A DNA stretch of 64,000 nucleotides from Flemingiibacterium sp045578725 (GTDB taxonomy: Bacteria > Bacillota > Clostridia > Oscillospirales > CAG-272), in the NCBI GenBank assembly GCA_045578725.1, contig JAZNKS010000050.1:27312-91311 (forward strand). Direction: 5' to 3'. Made by a program: the position numbers and the translations under genes. The notes beneath the pieces are model-generated. The model saw only the letters and a list, made by a program, of their open reading frames with translations. It searched no databases and was not told the origin of the DNA. Each line of letters begins with the position of its first letter. The stretch's first letter is position 1. Below are positions 8,662 through 16,955 of the stretch, one piece after another.

Positions 8662-9042
8662 ATGGGACACAAGCTTGCTGTTGGCTGTCTGACAGTCTTT
8701 CTGATTCTGGCCGCCCTCGCTGCCATCTTTTCCGGCTTGTTGGTTTACGCATCCGAATACAGGGTGACGGAAATCGACCGCGAAGCCTCACCGGGCGGGC
8801 AGTACATCGCCGTATTTCAGATGATCGGCGAGCCGAAATGGCCCTTCGGACCGGTCAAGGGCCGCGTGATTATCCGCCGCGCGGACGGACAGACCATCTC
8901 CAAAGAAACACATACGATCTTTAATGACGGTGCCGGCTTACATGAGAGCGGCTGGACGCTCGAATGGCGGGCTGATTCCGTAAAGATTACGCTGAATGGC
9001 GGCGAATCCGAGGACATCGTATACAGCGTTCCGCTGAAATAG
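8662..9042 (+). CDS. Small membrane-anchored hypothetical protein
   Basis: About 126 residues, function unknown. The N-terminus has one hydrophobic helix (LAVGCLTVFLILAALAAIFS) followed by an extracytoplasmic domain of mostly beta character with short repeats of charged and aromatic residues; several segments (GGQYIAVFQMIGEPKWPFGP, RVIIRRADGQT) look like a small beta-sandwich. I chose ATG 8662; an in-frame TTG six bases earlier and an upstream ATG inside the Nudix end are less likely. It lies 37 bases after the Nudix gene and ends at a bidirectional terminator. Confidence 0.65.
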   Translation: MGHKLAVGCLTVFLILAALAAIFSGLLVYASEYRVTEIDREASPGGQYIAVFQMIGEPKWPFGPVKGRVIIRRADGQTISKETHTIFNDGAGLHESGWTLEWRADSVKITLNGGESEDIVYSVPLK

Positions 9043-9043
9043 C

Positions 9044-9077
9044 AAAAAAAGAGCATCACCTGCGTGATGCTCTTTTT
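9044..9077. terminator. Bidirectional intrinsic terminator
   Basis: 9-bp stem gagcatcac/gtgatgctc (9051-9059 with 9064-9072) flanked by A7 on the left and T5 on the right. It serves the small membrane protein on + and the EF-G-like gene on -, whose stops flank it. Confidence 0.9.
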
Positions 9078-9088
9078 GATTTATGCAA

Positions 9089-11161
9089 TTACTGTGCGGC
9101 CTTTGCTTCGTCGATGATCTTCTGAGCCACGTTGGAGGGAACCTCTTCGTAGCGCTCATAATAGAAGGTGAAGGATCCGCGGCCCTGCGTGGAGGCACGG
9201 AGCGCGATCGGATAGTCCATCATTTCAGCCTTCGGAACCTCAGCCTGAACAACGGTATAGCCCTTCTTTTCGTGGGAAGCTTCCATACCGAGCACACGTC
9301 CGCGGCGCTTATTCAGATCGCCGATTACGTCGCCAACCATATTGTCGGGAACGAGGCAGTTCAGCGTACCGATCGGCTCAAGCAGAACCGGTGCAGCCTT
9401 CGGAATACCATCCTTGTATGCGAGGCTTGCGGCCATCTTGAAGGACATTTCCGAGGAGTCAACATCGTGATACGAGCCATCGTACAGATTGGCGGACAGC
9501 TTAACCATGGGATAACCGGCCAGAACGCCCTTCTGCATAGCTTCCTGCAGGCCCTTTTCAACGGCCGGGAAGAAGCCCTTCGGTACGGCACCGCCGACAA
9601 CGCTCTCGGTGAAGGTCAGACCGTCCGCTTCGCCGGGGCCGAACTTAATACGTACATGACCGTACTGACCGTGACCGCCGGACTGCTTCTTATGCTTGCC
9701 TTCCGCTTCGACCGTCTTCTTGATGGTTTCGCGGTAAGCGATCTTCGGCTTTTCCAGAACAACCGAGGTGCCGAAGCGGTTCTTCAGCTTGGCAACCACA
9801 ACGTCCAGATGCATATCGCCGATACCCGACAGCAGGAGCTGTGCGGTTTCCGCGTTGTTCTCGTAACGGATGGTCAGATCCTCTTCCAGCAGCTTGGTGA
9901 TGCCGGAGGAAATCTTATCTTCGTCGCCCTTGGCCTGCGGCTTGATGGCCTGCGTCATGAAGGGCTCGGGGAATTCAATACCCTTGTAACGGATATCCTC
10001 GGCGGATGCGGTCAGCGTATCGCCGGTATTGACGGCGTTCAGCTTGGCGGTCATACCGATATCGCCGCAGCAGAGTGCTTCGACTTCGGTCTGCTTCTTG
10101 CCGCGGATGGTGTAGATGTGCGCCATCTTTTCAACACTTCCGTTGGCGGTGTTGCGCAGGGTCATATCGCGCTTCAGCTCACCGTTCAGAACCTTGAAGA
10201 AGGACATCTTGCCGACGAACGGGTCTGCAACGGTCTTAAAGACCAGCAGGGAGGTTTCGCCCTCGGGATCGATTTCCTTTTCATCCTCGCCGTCCGGCGT
10301 CACAATAATCTCGGTCTTGCGGGCGGTCGGACGCGGGAAGGAGTTCGCAATGGCATCCATAACAGCGGTAACGCCCCACATCTTGGTGGCGGAGCCACAG
10401 AATACCGGCACGATTTCGCCGTTGATGATGCCGTCATGAACGGCATTCATGGCTTCGTTGTAGGTGATCGGCTCTTCGTTGAAGAACTTATCCATCAGAT
10501 CGTCGCTGGTCTGCGCGATCGATTCATAGAGCATATTGCGGTAATCGTAGGCGATTTCCTTGAATTCCTCCGGAATCTCAGAAACCATGTTGGAGCCGGT
10601 CTTATCATAGACCTCGGCCTTCATATCGATCAGGTTCAAAAAGCCGATAACCTTGTCGCCCTCGATCATCGGGATGAGCAGCGGGCAGACGGTGACACCA
10701 AACTTATCGCGCAGAGCATCGAATACCTTCTTGAAACGGGCTTCGCCGTCGTCAAAGCGGTTGATGAAGAAGGCCTTCGGAATGCCTTCCTTTTCAGCAT
10801 AGTCCCAGGCAAGCTCCGTGCCGACCTCAACGCCGCTGCGGCCGTCAACAACGATCAGGGCGCTGTCGGCAACACGGACTCCCTCCAGCACTTCACCCGA
10901 GAAATCGAGGTAGCCGGGGGTATCGAGAATGTTGATCTTGCTGTCCTGCCATGCCAGCGGTGCAACCGTGGTGGAAAGCGAGAAGCCGCGCTTGATTTCT
11001 TCGGCGTCATAGTCGCTTACGGTATTTCCCTCAGGAGTTTTGCCGAGACGATCGGTTGCTTTAGAAAGATACAGCATCGCCTCACAAAGAGAGGTTTTAC
11101 CGCTTCCTCCGTGTCCCATCAGGCATACGTTGCGGATACTTTTGGTGTTGATCTTGTCCAT
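9089..11161 (-). CDS. EF-G-like translational GTPase (EF-G-2 type)
   Basis: 690 residues with the five-domain EF-G architecture, but not canonical FusA. G1 reads GHGGSGKTS (16-24) where EF-G has AHIDAGKTT; the switch-I segment is RGFSLSTTV rather than RGITI; G3 is DTPGYLDF instead of DTPGHVDF; G4 is NRFDD (134-138) instead of NKMD. The domain IV region (GGHGQYGHVRIKF, PKGFFPAVEKGLQEA) is well kept. Second EF-G-like proteins of this sort occur in Clostridia and Thermus beside the true factor; their role is not settled. It has its own promoter and is not next to rpsL/rpsG, as true fusA would be. Confidence 0.85.
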   Translation of the reverse strand: MDKINTKSIRNVCLMGHGGSGKTSLCEAMLYLSKATDRLGKTPEGNTVSDYDAEEIKRGFSLSTTVAPLAWQDSKINILDTPGYLDFSGEVLEGVRVADSALIVVDGRSGVEVGTELAWDYAEKEGIPKAFFINRFDDGEARFKKVFDALRDKFGVTVCPLLIPMIEGDKVIGFLNLIDMKAEVYDKTGSNMVSEIPEEFKEIAYDYRNMLYESIAQTSDDLMDKFFNEEPITYNEAMNAVHDGIINGEIVPVFCGSATKMWGVTAVMDAIANSFPRPTARKTEIIVTPDGEDEKEIDPEGETSLLVFKTVADPFVGKMSFFKVLNGELKRDMTLRNTANGSVEKMAHIYTIRGKKQTEVEALCCGDIGMTAKLNAVNTGDTLTASAEDIRYKGIEFPEPFMTQAIKPQAKGDEDKISSGITKLLEEDLTIRYENNAETAQLLLSGIGDMHLDVVVAKLKNRFGTSVVLEKPKIAYRETIKKTVEAEGKHKKQSGGHGQYGHVRIKFGPGEADGLTFTESVVGGAVPKGFFPAVEKGLQEAMQKGVLAGYPMVKLSANLYDGSYHDVDSSEMSFKMAASLAYKDGIPKAAPVLLEPIGTLNCLVPDNMVGDVIGDLNKRRGRVLGMEASHEKKGYTVVQAEVPKAEMMDYPIALRASTQGRGSFTFYYERYEEVPSNVAQKIIDEAKAAQ

Positions 11162-11287
11162 TGTAGTGTTCTCCTTTTCTTGTATAATAGGGAATGACCG
11201 TCCTTGGTAGGATCAGGGCCATATAAATGCGAATCAGAATTGGCAATCGGCGGGGATGCAGATCATTCAACATCTGATCTCTTTTTT

Positions 11288-11316
11288 ATTATACAATAAA
11301 TAAAAGGATTTTGCAA
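11288..11316 (-). promoter_or_regulatory. Promoter of the EF-G-like gene
   Basis: On the minus strand: TTGCAA (11311-11316), 17-base spacer, perfect TATAAT (11288-11293). The transcript leader is about 120 bases. Confidence 0.8.
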
Positions 11317-11339
11317 GGGTTTTCGGACAAAAATCCTTT
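11303..11339. repeat. Perfect 10-bp inverted repeat over the EF-G-like promoter
   Basis: aaaggatttt (11303-11312) and aaaatccttt (11330-11339) are separated by 17 bases. One arm falls in the -10/-35 spacer and touches the -35. It could be an operator, or a weak AT-rich terminator for the radical SAM transcript arriving from upstream. Confidence 0.45.
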
Positions 11340-11363
11340 GGCGCAGGTGTAGAAAATGCGCTG

Positions 11364-11392
11364 ATAATTTTGTGCAGGGTGCACAAAATTAT
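11364..11392. repeat. 12-bp inverted repeat over the end of the radical SAM gene
   Basis: ataattttgtgc (11364-11375) pairs with gcacaaaattat (11381-11392) around a five-base loop. The radical SAM stop codon lies inside the right arm. No T-run follows on either strand. Confidence 0.45.
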
Positions 11393-12348
11393 TCAAAAAA
11401 ACGCCCCTGCCAAGTTTTACGATCGTAGAATATGCGATCAACGGCATTCATCACCGTCAGCTTTTTCCGGCTCCAGAGGGGAGCAACCAGCGCCGATCCC
11501 ATCCCATCTCCGGTCACCCGGCCGATCACTGTGCGGGGCGGCATCCGCTCCAGCTGGCGGACCACCAGACCGGCATATTCCTCAAGCTCCATGCACCGCA
11601 CGCCGCCGGCGCGGTACTCCTCACAGAGCCGCGTGCCCTCGATGACATGGAGCAGATGGAGCTTGAGCTGATCGGGACGGAGGGCGGCCGCCCCGATGGC
11701 ATTTTCCATCATATCCGCATCCGTTTCGCCGGGGAGGCCGTTGATCAGATGGATGGCTATTGCTATCTTCTCCGATGCCGCCCGCAGCCGGCGATAGCCG
11801 TCCAGAAACTGCGCATAGGTGTGTCCGCGGTTGATGCGGCGGGCTGTATCATCGTGGACAGTCTGAAGCCCCAGCTCCACCGTGAGAAAGGTCCGTTCGG
11901 CCAGCTCGGCCAGAAGCTCGCAGACATCCCCGGGCAGACAGTCGGCCCGGGTGGCGATGCTCAGCCCGACAATTCCGGGAAAGGCGAGCGCTTCTTCAAA
12001 TTTCGTCCGGAGCACCGATACCGGCGCATATGTGTTGGTGAAGGCCTGAAAATAGGCGATTCCCAGCGAATCGGCCCATTTTTCGGACATAACGGCCCGC
12101 ATCTGTTCCAGCTGTGCCCGCACCGGAAGAGAGCGGTCGGCGCAGAAATCACCGGATCCGCGTGCCGAGCAGTAGGTACAGCCGCCGGTGCCGCAGGTTC
12201 CGTCCCGGTTGGGGCAGGTGAAGCCGCCATCGATGGGCAGCTTGGCGCATTTTCGGCCGAATTTCTGCCGCATGAAATAATCGTAGGTATAATAGCGCTT
12301 ATTGGAATCGCTGTAAGGAAAGGGATTGGTATCCGCCTGCTTTGTCAT
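11389..12348 (-). CDS. Radical SAM protein, YhcC family (TIGR01212)
   Basis: 319 residues. The iron-sulfur cluster motif is CPNRDGTCGTGGCTYC (the family's spaced C...CxxC arrangement), preceded by LPIDGGFTCPNRDG. SIATRADCLPGDV, VELGLQTVHDDTA, NRGHTYAQF and IHLINGLPGETDADM are all YhcC hallmarks. The family's substrate is unknown; proposals link it to tRNA or ribosome modification. I place the start at ATG 12348, with AGGAGG five bases upstream; a longer frame would begin inside the terminator hairpin of the tRNA gene. It lies directly downstream of tRNA-Gly on the same strand. Confidence 0.85.
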   Translation of the reverse strand: MTKQADTNPFPYSDSNKRYYTYDYFMRQKFGRKCAKLPIDGGFTCPNRDGTCGTGGCTYCSARGSGDFCADRSLPVRAQLEQMRAVMSEKWADSLGIAYFQAFTNTYAPVSVLRTKFEEALAFPGIVGLSIATRADCLPGDVCELLAELAERTFLTVELGLQTVHDDTARRINRGHTYAQFLDGYRRLRAASEKIAIAIHLINGLPGETDADMMENAIGAAALRPDQLKLHLLHVIEGTRLCEEYRAGGVRCMELEEYAGLVVRQLERMPPRTVIGRVTGDGMGSALVAPLWSRKKLTVMNAVDRIFYDRKTWQGRFFE

Positions 12349-12363
12349 TGCGGCCTCCTGTAA

Positions 12364-12393
12364 AAAAGAACCGCGCATCCGTCGGATGCGCGG
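12364..12393 (-). terminator. Terminator of tRNA-Gly
   Basis: 10-bp perfect stem ccgcgcatcc/ggatgcgcgg (12371-12380 with 12384-12393 region), loop of three, followed on the minus strand by TTCTTTTTT. It separates the tRNA from the radical SAM gene. Confidence 0.85.
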
Positions 12394-12399
12394 TCAAAT

Positions 12400-12474
<75 letters not shown>

Positions 12475-12490
12475 TATTTGGTACTTTTAT

Positions 12491-12519
12491 ATTATAGCAC
12501 ATGACATGGGATTTGTCAA
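12491..12519 (-). promoter_or_regulatory. Consensus promoter of tRNA-Gly
   Basis: Minus strand TTGACA (12514-12519), 17-base spacer ending TGTGC, TATAAT (12491-12496). Both hexamers are perfect, and the -10 is extended (TGC before TATAAT). Confidence 0.92.
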
Positions 12520-12548
12520 GAGCTTTGCGCAATTTTTTCTGCGTCATC

Positions 12549-12577
12549 TTGACAAGCGTTTCGTTCTGTGCTATAAT
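12549..12577 (+). promoter_or_regulatory. Consensus promoter of the acetyltransferase gene
   Basis: TTGACA (12549-12554), 17-base spacer ending TGTGC, TATAAT (12572-12577). It is the mirror of the divergent tRNA promoter, and both share TGTGCTATAAT. Confidence 0.92.
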
Positions 12578-12602
12578 GAAAAAAACTTCTGTGAGGTATG
12601 TC

Positions 12603-13136
12603 ATGTCAAATCAGCCCCAGCTCCGCCTTCTGAATCTGGATCTTTCTGCCCTTCCCGAGCTGATCCTTCCCGAAGGGGTCACCCTCCATAGCGAGCGAGA
12701 GGATTCACCGGAGGCCTGGTCCAGGATCATAGACGAGTCCTTCGGCTGTTCCTTCGACTATCAGAAAACCATCCGTGAAAGCCTCGGCTACCGGCCCGAA
12801 GGCGTGCTCTTTCTCTCCCTTGACGGACGGGATGTGGCCACCACCACCGCCGTCGAGCACCGGGATTTTCCGGGATACGGGTGGATTCACATGGTCGGTA
12901 TTCACAGCGAGGCACGAGGCCGGGGACTGGCCCGCCCGATGGTTCTGGCCGCTATGTGGGAGCTGAAGCGCCGCGGCTTCACAAAAGTCGGTCTGACCAC
13001 CGATGATTTCCGGATTCCTGCCATCCGCACCTATCTGGGTCTGGGCTTTAAGCCGCATATGTATCATTCCAGCCATCCCGAGCGCTGGAGGGCTGTTTTT
13101 GAGCAGATTGATGCGATGAAATCCGGCCGCATCTGA
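12603..13136 (+). CDS. GNAT family N-acetyltransferase
   Basis: 177 residues. The acetyl-CoA binding motif is HSEARGRGLARPMVLAAMWE (R-x-x-G-x-A/G followed by a helix), preceded by the strand GWIHMVGI and followed by GFTKVGLTTDDFRIPAIRTY and LGLGFKP, the usual GNAT C-terminal strand-helix pattern. The acetyl acceptor is unknown. The start at ATG 12603 has GTGAGG six bases upstream; an earlier in-frame ATG overlaps the -10 box and is excluded. It is monocistronic, with a consensus promoter and a terminator immediately after. Confidence 0.85.
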   Translation: MSNQPQLRLLNLDLSALPELILPEGVTLHSEREDSPEAWSRIIDESFGCSFDYQKTIRESLGYRPEGVLFLSLDGRDVATTTAVEHRDFPGYGWIHMVGIHSEARGRGLARPMVLAAMWELKRRGFTKVGLTTDDFRIPAIRTYLGLGFKPHMYHSSHPERWRAVFEQIDAMKSGRI

Positions 13137-13143
13137 ATATCTC

Positions 13144-13174
13144 CCGATCCGGCACCTCCGGATCGGTTTTGTTT
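13144..13174 (+). terminator. Terminator of the acetyltransferase gene
   Basis: 9-bp perfect stem ccgatccgg/ccggatcgg (13144-13152 with 13158-13166), loop of five, then TTTTGTTT. Confidence 0.9.
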
Positions 13175-13236
13175 ACAGGGCAAACTGTTATTTTACCAAA
13201 AGGACACATTTTTGAAACGATTTATAAACACCGGTT

Positions 13237-13245
13237 TGCTATACT
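13237..13245 (+). promoter_or_regulatory. Extended -10 element before the ABC operon
   Basis: TGCTATACT (13237-13245) is an extended -10; no good -35 is visible at normal spacing. It would give a leader of about 32 bases to the ABC ATPase start. Confidence 0.45.
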
Positions 13246-13283
13246 GTATGGTATTGAAATTTTTATGATTGAAGGACACGCGA

Positions 13284-13994
13284 ATGAACAATCCCGAATT
13301 CGTACACTTTGAAAACGTATGTAAATTTTATAAAACCGGCGATCACACCGTTGCCGCCGCCGATCATGTCAGCTTTGACATCGGCGAGGGTGAATTTGTT
13401 GTCATCGTCGGTCCCAGCGGTGCCGGCAAGACCACCATTCTGAATATGCTCGGCGGTATGGATACCTGTGATGAAGGCATCATCCGGCTCGGCGGACGTG
13501 ATATCAGCGGCTTCAATGCCCGCCAGCTGACCAAATACCGTCGGCTGGATGTGGGCTTTGTCTTCCAGTTTTACAATCTCGTCCAGAACCTGACCGCACT
13601 GGAAAATGTGGAAATTGCAGCCGAGCTGTGCGATGAGCCGCTGGATGCGGCCGAAACGCTCCGCTCGGTAGGACTCGGTGATCGGATGAACAACTTCCCC
13701 GCCCAGCTTTCCGGCGGTGAACAGCAGCGCGTATCCATCGCCCGTGCGCTGGCCAAGAATCCGCAGATTCTGCTCTGCGACGAGCCGACCGGCGCGCTGG
13801 ACTACAACACCGGCAAGGCCGTCCTCGGCCTGCTCTGGGATACCTGCCGCTCCTGTGGCAAAACGGTCATTGTCATTACCCACAACAGCGCCCTCTGCAA
13901 AATGGCCGACCGGGTCATCCGCATCAAAAACGGCGGCGTGCAGGCCATCGAGATCAACGAAAATCCCGTTCCGGCCGCAGAAATCGAGTGGTAA
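13284..13994 (+). CDS. ABC transporter ATP-binding protein (MacB/LolD type)
   Basis: 236 residues. Walker A GPSGAGKTT (43-51), Q-loop FVFQFYNLV, signature LSGGEQQRV (142-150), Walker B ILLCDEPTG (162-170) and the switch His in VITHN are all intact. The pattern and size match the MacB/LolD/FtsE group, which power FtsX-like permeases that move lipids, peptides or antibiotics out of the membrane, or transmit signals, rather than import sugars. ATG 13284 is preceded by AAGGA at seven bases. Its permease partner starts six bases after its stop. Confidence 0.92.
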   Translation: MNNPEFVHFENVCKFYKTGDHTVAAADHVSFDIGEGEFVVIVGPSGAGKTTILNMLGGMDTCDEGIIRLGGRDISGFNARQLTKYRRLDVGFVFQFYNLVQNLTALENVEIAAELCDEPLDAAETLRSVGLGDRMNNFPAQLSGGEQQRVSIARALAKNPQILLCDEPTGALDYNTGKAVLGLLWDTCRSCGKTVIVITHNSALCKMADRVIRIKNGGVQAIEINENPVPAAEIEW

Positions 13995-14000
13995 GCACCG

Positions 14001-16931
14001 ATGAAAAAAACCTTTGCAAAAAACATTCTGCGCTCGGTGAAGGGCACCTTCAGCCGTTTTCTTGCGATCTTTCTGATCACGGCACTCGGTGTCGGATTTT
14101 TGGCCGGCCTTCTGTCCACCGAGCCGGATATGCGGGACAGCATCGACCGCTATTACGATGAAAACGATATGATGGATTTCTTTCTGAAATCCACCTGGGG
14201 CTTCGATGAGGACGATATCGAAGCCGTACGGCAAACCGAGGGCGTAAAGACGGTCATGCCGCACTATCTGACAGATGTGCTGGCGCAGATTGCCGAGGGC
14301 GGGGATACCGGCGATTCGCTGACCGCCCGGATTTACGGTCTGCCGCTTGACGGCGGATGCTCCGAGGATCTTCCGCTCAACAAAATGCCGCTGACCGAGG
14401 GCCGTTATCCCGCATCTTCCAATGAAATTCTGGCCGAGCAGGGCAACGGTATGTTTGAATCACTGGATATCGGAACCACCATCCGGCTTATCCCCGGCGA
14501 AGGTGAGGAGCTGTCCGACACCTTTTGTGAAACCGAGCTGACCGTTGTCGGAATCGTCACCAATCCCGCCTATATGTCCGTCGAACGCGAAACCTCGGAT
14601 AAGGGCAACGGCCGGGTCGGGGTTCTGCTGTATGGCATGGAGGAGCTGTTCACCCTTGATGTTTACACCGATCTGTTTGTCACGGCCGATGGTGCGAAGG
14701 AGCTCGATACCTATTCAGCCGATTATGAGGCACTGATCGAGCGGGCTGCCGATTCGCTGGAAGCGGCCGGCAAGGAGCGCTCCAAGCTCCGTTTTGAAAA
14801 GACAAGGAACGAGGCGCTGGACGAAATTGCCGAGGCAGAGGCCGAATATCTTGAAAAGAAGGCGGATGCTGAGGCCGAGCTTGCCGATGCGGCAAAGAAG
14901 ATTGTCGATGCCGAAGCGGAAATCGCCGACGGCCGCCGGGAGATTGCCGACGGCGAGGCACAGCTTGCAGACAGCCGCAAAGCGCTGGATGCGCAGTTTG
15001 CCCAGCTTGAAAATTCCGCCGCGATGCTCCCGCCCGCCGTCTATGCCGCCTCAAAGGCACAGCTGGATGCGGCGCTTGACGAGCTTGATAAAGCCAAGGA
15101 ACGAATCGCCGAGGCCAAAGCCGAGCTGGATGAGGGCGAGGCAAAGCTTATCGACAGCCGTGCGGAATATCAGGAGGCCAAAGCCGAGGCGGAAGCGGAA
15201 TTTGCCGATGCCGAGGCGGAAATTGCCGATGCGAAAGCCGACGTGGAGGCTTTGGAAGCTCCCGAATGGTATGTGCTTGACCGGAATGCCAATGTCAGCT
15301 TCGTCAGCTTTGATTCCAATGCCGAAAAGATTGCCGCCATTGCCCGGATTTTCCCGCTCTTTTTCTTCCTTGTCGCGGCGCTTGTTTCGCTGACCACCAT
15401 GACCCGCATGATCGAGGAGGAGCGCACACAGATCGGTATTCTCAAGGCGCTCGGCTATTCCCGCGCGGGCATCATGAGCAAATACATTCTCTATGCCGGC
15501 GTATCCGGTCTGCTCGGAAGTGCAACCGGCCTTGCCATCGGTCTGGTTCTCTTCCCTTCGGTCATCTGGAATGCCTATAAAATCATGTACACCTTCCCGC
15601 CGCTGCGGCTCTCCTTCATTCCTGAGATCGCCCTGCTGTCGGCGGCCGCCGCCATCGTCTGCACGCTTGGCGCAACCGTATGGGCCGGCGCACATATTCT
15701 CTCCGAAAAGCCGGCCGCCCTTCTGCTTCCCCGTGCCCCCAAGGCCGGCAAGCGGGTCCTGCTTGAGCGGATCACGCCTCTCTGGAAGCGCCTCGGCTTC
15801 CATCAGAAGGTCACACTCCGCAATCTTTTCCGCTACAAGAAGCGCTTCTTCATGACAGTCATCGGCATCGCGGGCTGCACCGCTCTGCTTGTCACCGGCT
15901 TCGGCCTGCGGGATTCCATCAGCGACATTGTGGATCTGCAGTTCAATGAGCTGATGCAGTACAATCTGACCCTGCAGCTGGAGGACGGCATCGAGGATCC
16001 TGCGCCGATCGAAGCCTTCCTTTCCGATCCGGAGCAGGTCAAAGATTCGCTGGCCGTCCATTCCGAATACGGAACGGTCCGGGCAGGCGACAAAGAACTG
16101 GAAGCAAATATCACCGTTCCGGCCGATTATGATAAATTCCCCGACTTCATCCGTCTGCGGAAGCGGATCGGGCATGAAGCGGTCCCCTTCGGAGCGGATT
16201 CGGTTGTTTTCTCGGAGAAGATGGCCACCATTCTCGGCGTATCTGTCGGTGATACCGTGGAGCTTGAAAATGCAGACGGTGAAACCGCCCGTTTCACTGT
16301 CAGCGGCATAACCGAAAATTACGTTGAGAGCTATGTTTATATGACCGCCTGCGTATATGAGGAAGCCTATGAGCAGCCTCTCTCCTATACAACTCGGTTT
16401 GTCAAGTCGCTCGCCGCTTCACCGGACGAGGAGGATGCCGCTGCCGAGGCTCTTCTGAAGCTTGACGGTGTCCGCTCGGTATCCTTCTCCACCTCCATGT
16501 CCTCCTCCTTCGAGAATATGCTGGAGAAGATCGACTATATCGTCATCGTGCTGATCGTATGCGCCGGTCTGCTGGCCTTTGTCGTGCTCTACAACCTGAC
16601 CAACATCAACATTGCCGAGCGCGAGAAGGAGCTGGCCACCATCAAGGTGCTCGGCTTCTATGACGGCGAGGTTGCCGCCTATATCTACCGCGAAACCGCG
16701 CTGCTGAGCCTGCTCGGCACGGCGGCGGGACTTGTGCTGGGCATTTTCCTCCACCGCTTTGTTGTGCTGACCGCCGAGGTCGATATTGTCATGTTTGGCC
16801 GGTTCATCTATGCACCAAGCTATCTTCTGTCGGCCCTTATCACGCTGATCTTTTCCGCGCTGGTCTGCCTTTCCATGTCCGGCCGGCTGAAGCGCATCGA
16901 CATGGTTGAATCCATGAAGGCCGGCGAATAA
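14001..16931 (+). CDS. FtsX-like ABC permease with large extracytoplasmic coiled coil
   Basis: 976 residues. A first membrane helix (about 20-40) leads to an extracytoplasmic MacB-like domain, then a strongly predicted coiled coil (about 268-418) made of AEAE/ADAE-type heptads, interrupted near 340-350 by a Pro-containing hinge. The first three-helix FtsX block follows (about 445-570), then a second extracytoplasmic domain (about 640-830) and a C-terminal three-helix block. Such duplicated FtsX permeases with coiled-coil inserts occur in Firmicutes and act in mechanotransmission or drug/lipid export; the cargo here is unknown. The paired ATPase lies immediately upstream. Confidence 0.88.
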   Translation: MKKTFAKNILRSVKGTFSRFLAIFLITALGVGFLAGLLSTEPDMRDSIDRYYDENDMMDFFLKSTWGFDEDDIEAVRQTEGVKTVMPHYLTDVLAQIAEGGDTGDSLTARIYGLPLDGGCSEDLPLNKMPLTEGRYPASSNEILAEQGNGMFESLDIGTTIRLIPGEGEELSDTFCETELTVVGIVTNPAYMSVERETSDKGNGRVGVLLYGMEELFTLDVYTDLFVTADGAKELDTYSADYEALIERAADSLEAAGKERSKLRFEKTRNEALDEIAEAEAEYLEKKADAEAELADAAKKIVDAEAEIADGRREIADGEAQLADSRKALDAQFAQLENSAAMLPPAVYAASKAQLDAALDELDKAKERIAEAKAELDEGEAKLIDSRAEYQEAKAEAEAEFADAEAEIADAKADVEALEAPEWYVLDRNANVSFVSFDSNAEKIAAIARIFPLFFFLVAALVSLTTMTRMIEEERTQIGILKALGYSRAGIMSKYILYAGVSGLLGSATGLAIGLVLFPSVIWNAYKIMYTFPPLRLSFIPEIALLSAAAAIVCTLGATVWAGAHILSEKPAALLLPRAPKAGKRVLLERITPLWKRLGFHQKVTLRNLFRYKKRFFMTVIGIAGCTALLVTGFGLRDSISDIVDLQFNELMQYNLTLQLEDGIEDPAPIEAFLSDPEQVKDSLAVHSEYGTVRAGDKELEANITVPADYDKFPDFIRLRKRIGHEAVPFGADSVVFSEKMATILGVSVGDTVELENADGETARFTVSGITENYVESYVYMTACVYEEAYEQPLSYTTRFVKSLAASPDEEDAAAEALLKLDGVRSVSFSTSMSSSFENMLEKIDYIVIVLIVCAGLLAFVVLYNLTNINIAEREKELATIKVLGFYDGEVAAYIYRETALLSLLGTAAGLVLGIFLHRFVVLTAEVDIVMFGRFIYAPSYLLSALITLIFSALVCLSMSGRLKRIDMVESMKAGE

Positions 16932-16955
16932 CCCCTCCGAAAGGACTTCTCTGTC

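Noticed and set aside
9083..11197. A 704-codon frame opposite the EF-G-like gene
   Set aside because: Shadow of the GTPase gene on the other strand; no domain or ribosome site.
14760..15260. DNA repeat array in the ABC permease gene
   Set aside because: The repetitive appearance comes from Ala/Glu/Asp heptads of a coiled coil; units are not conserved as DNA repeats.
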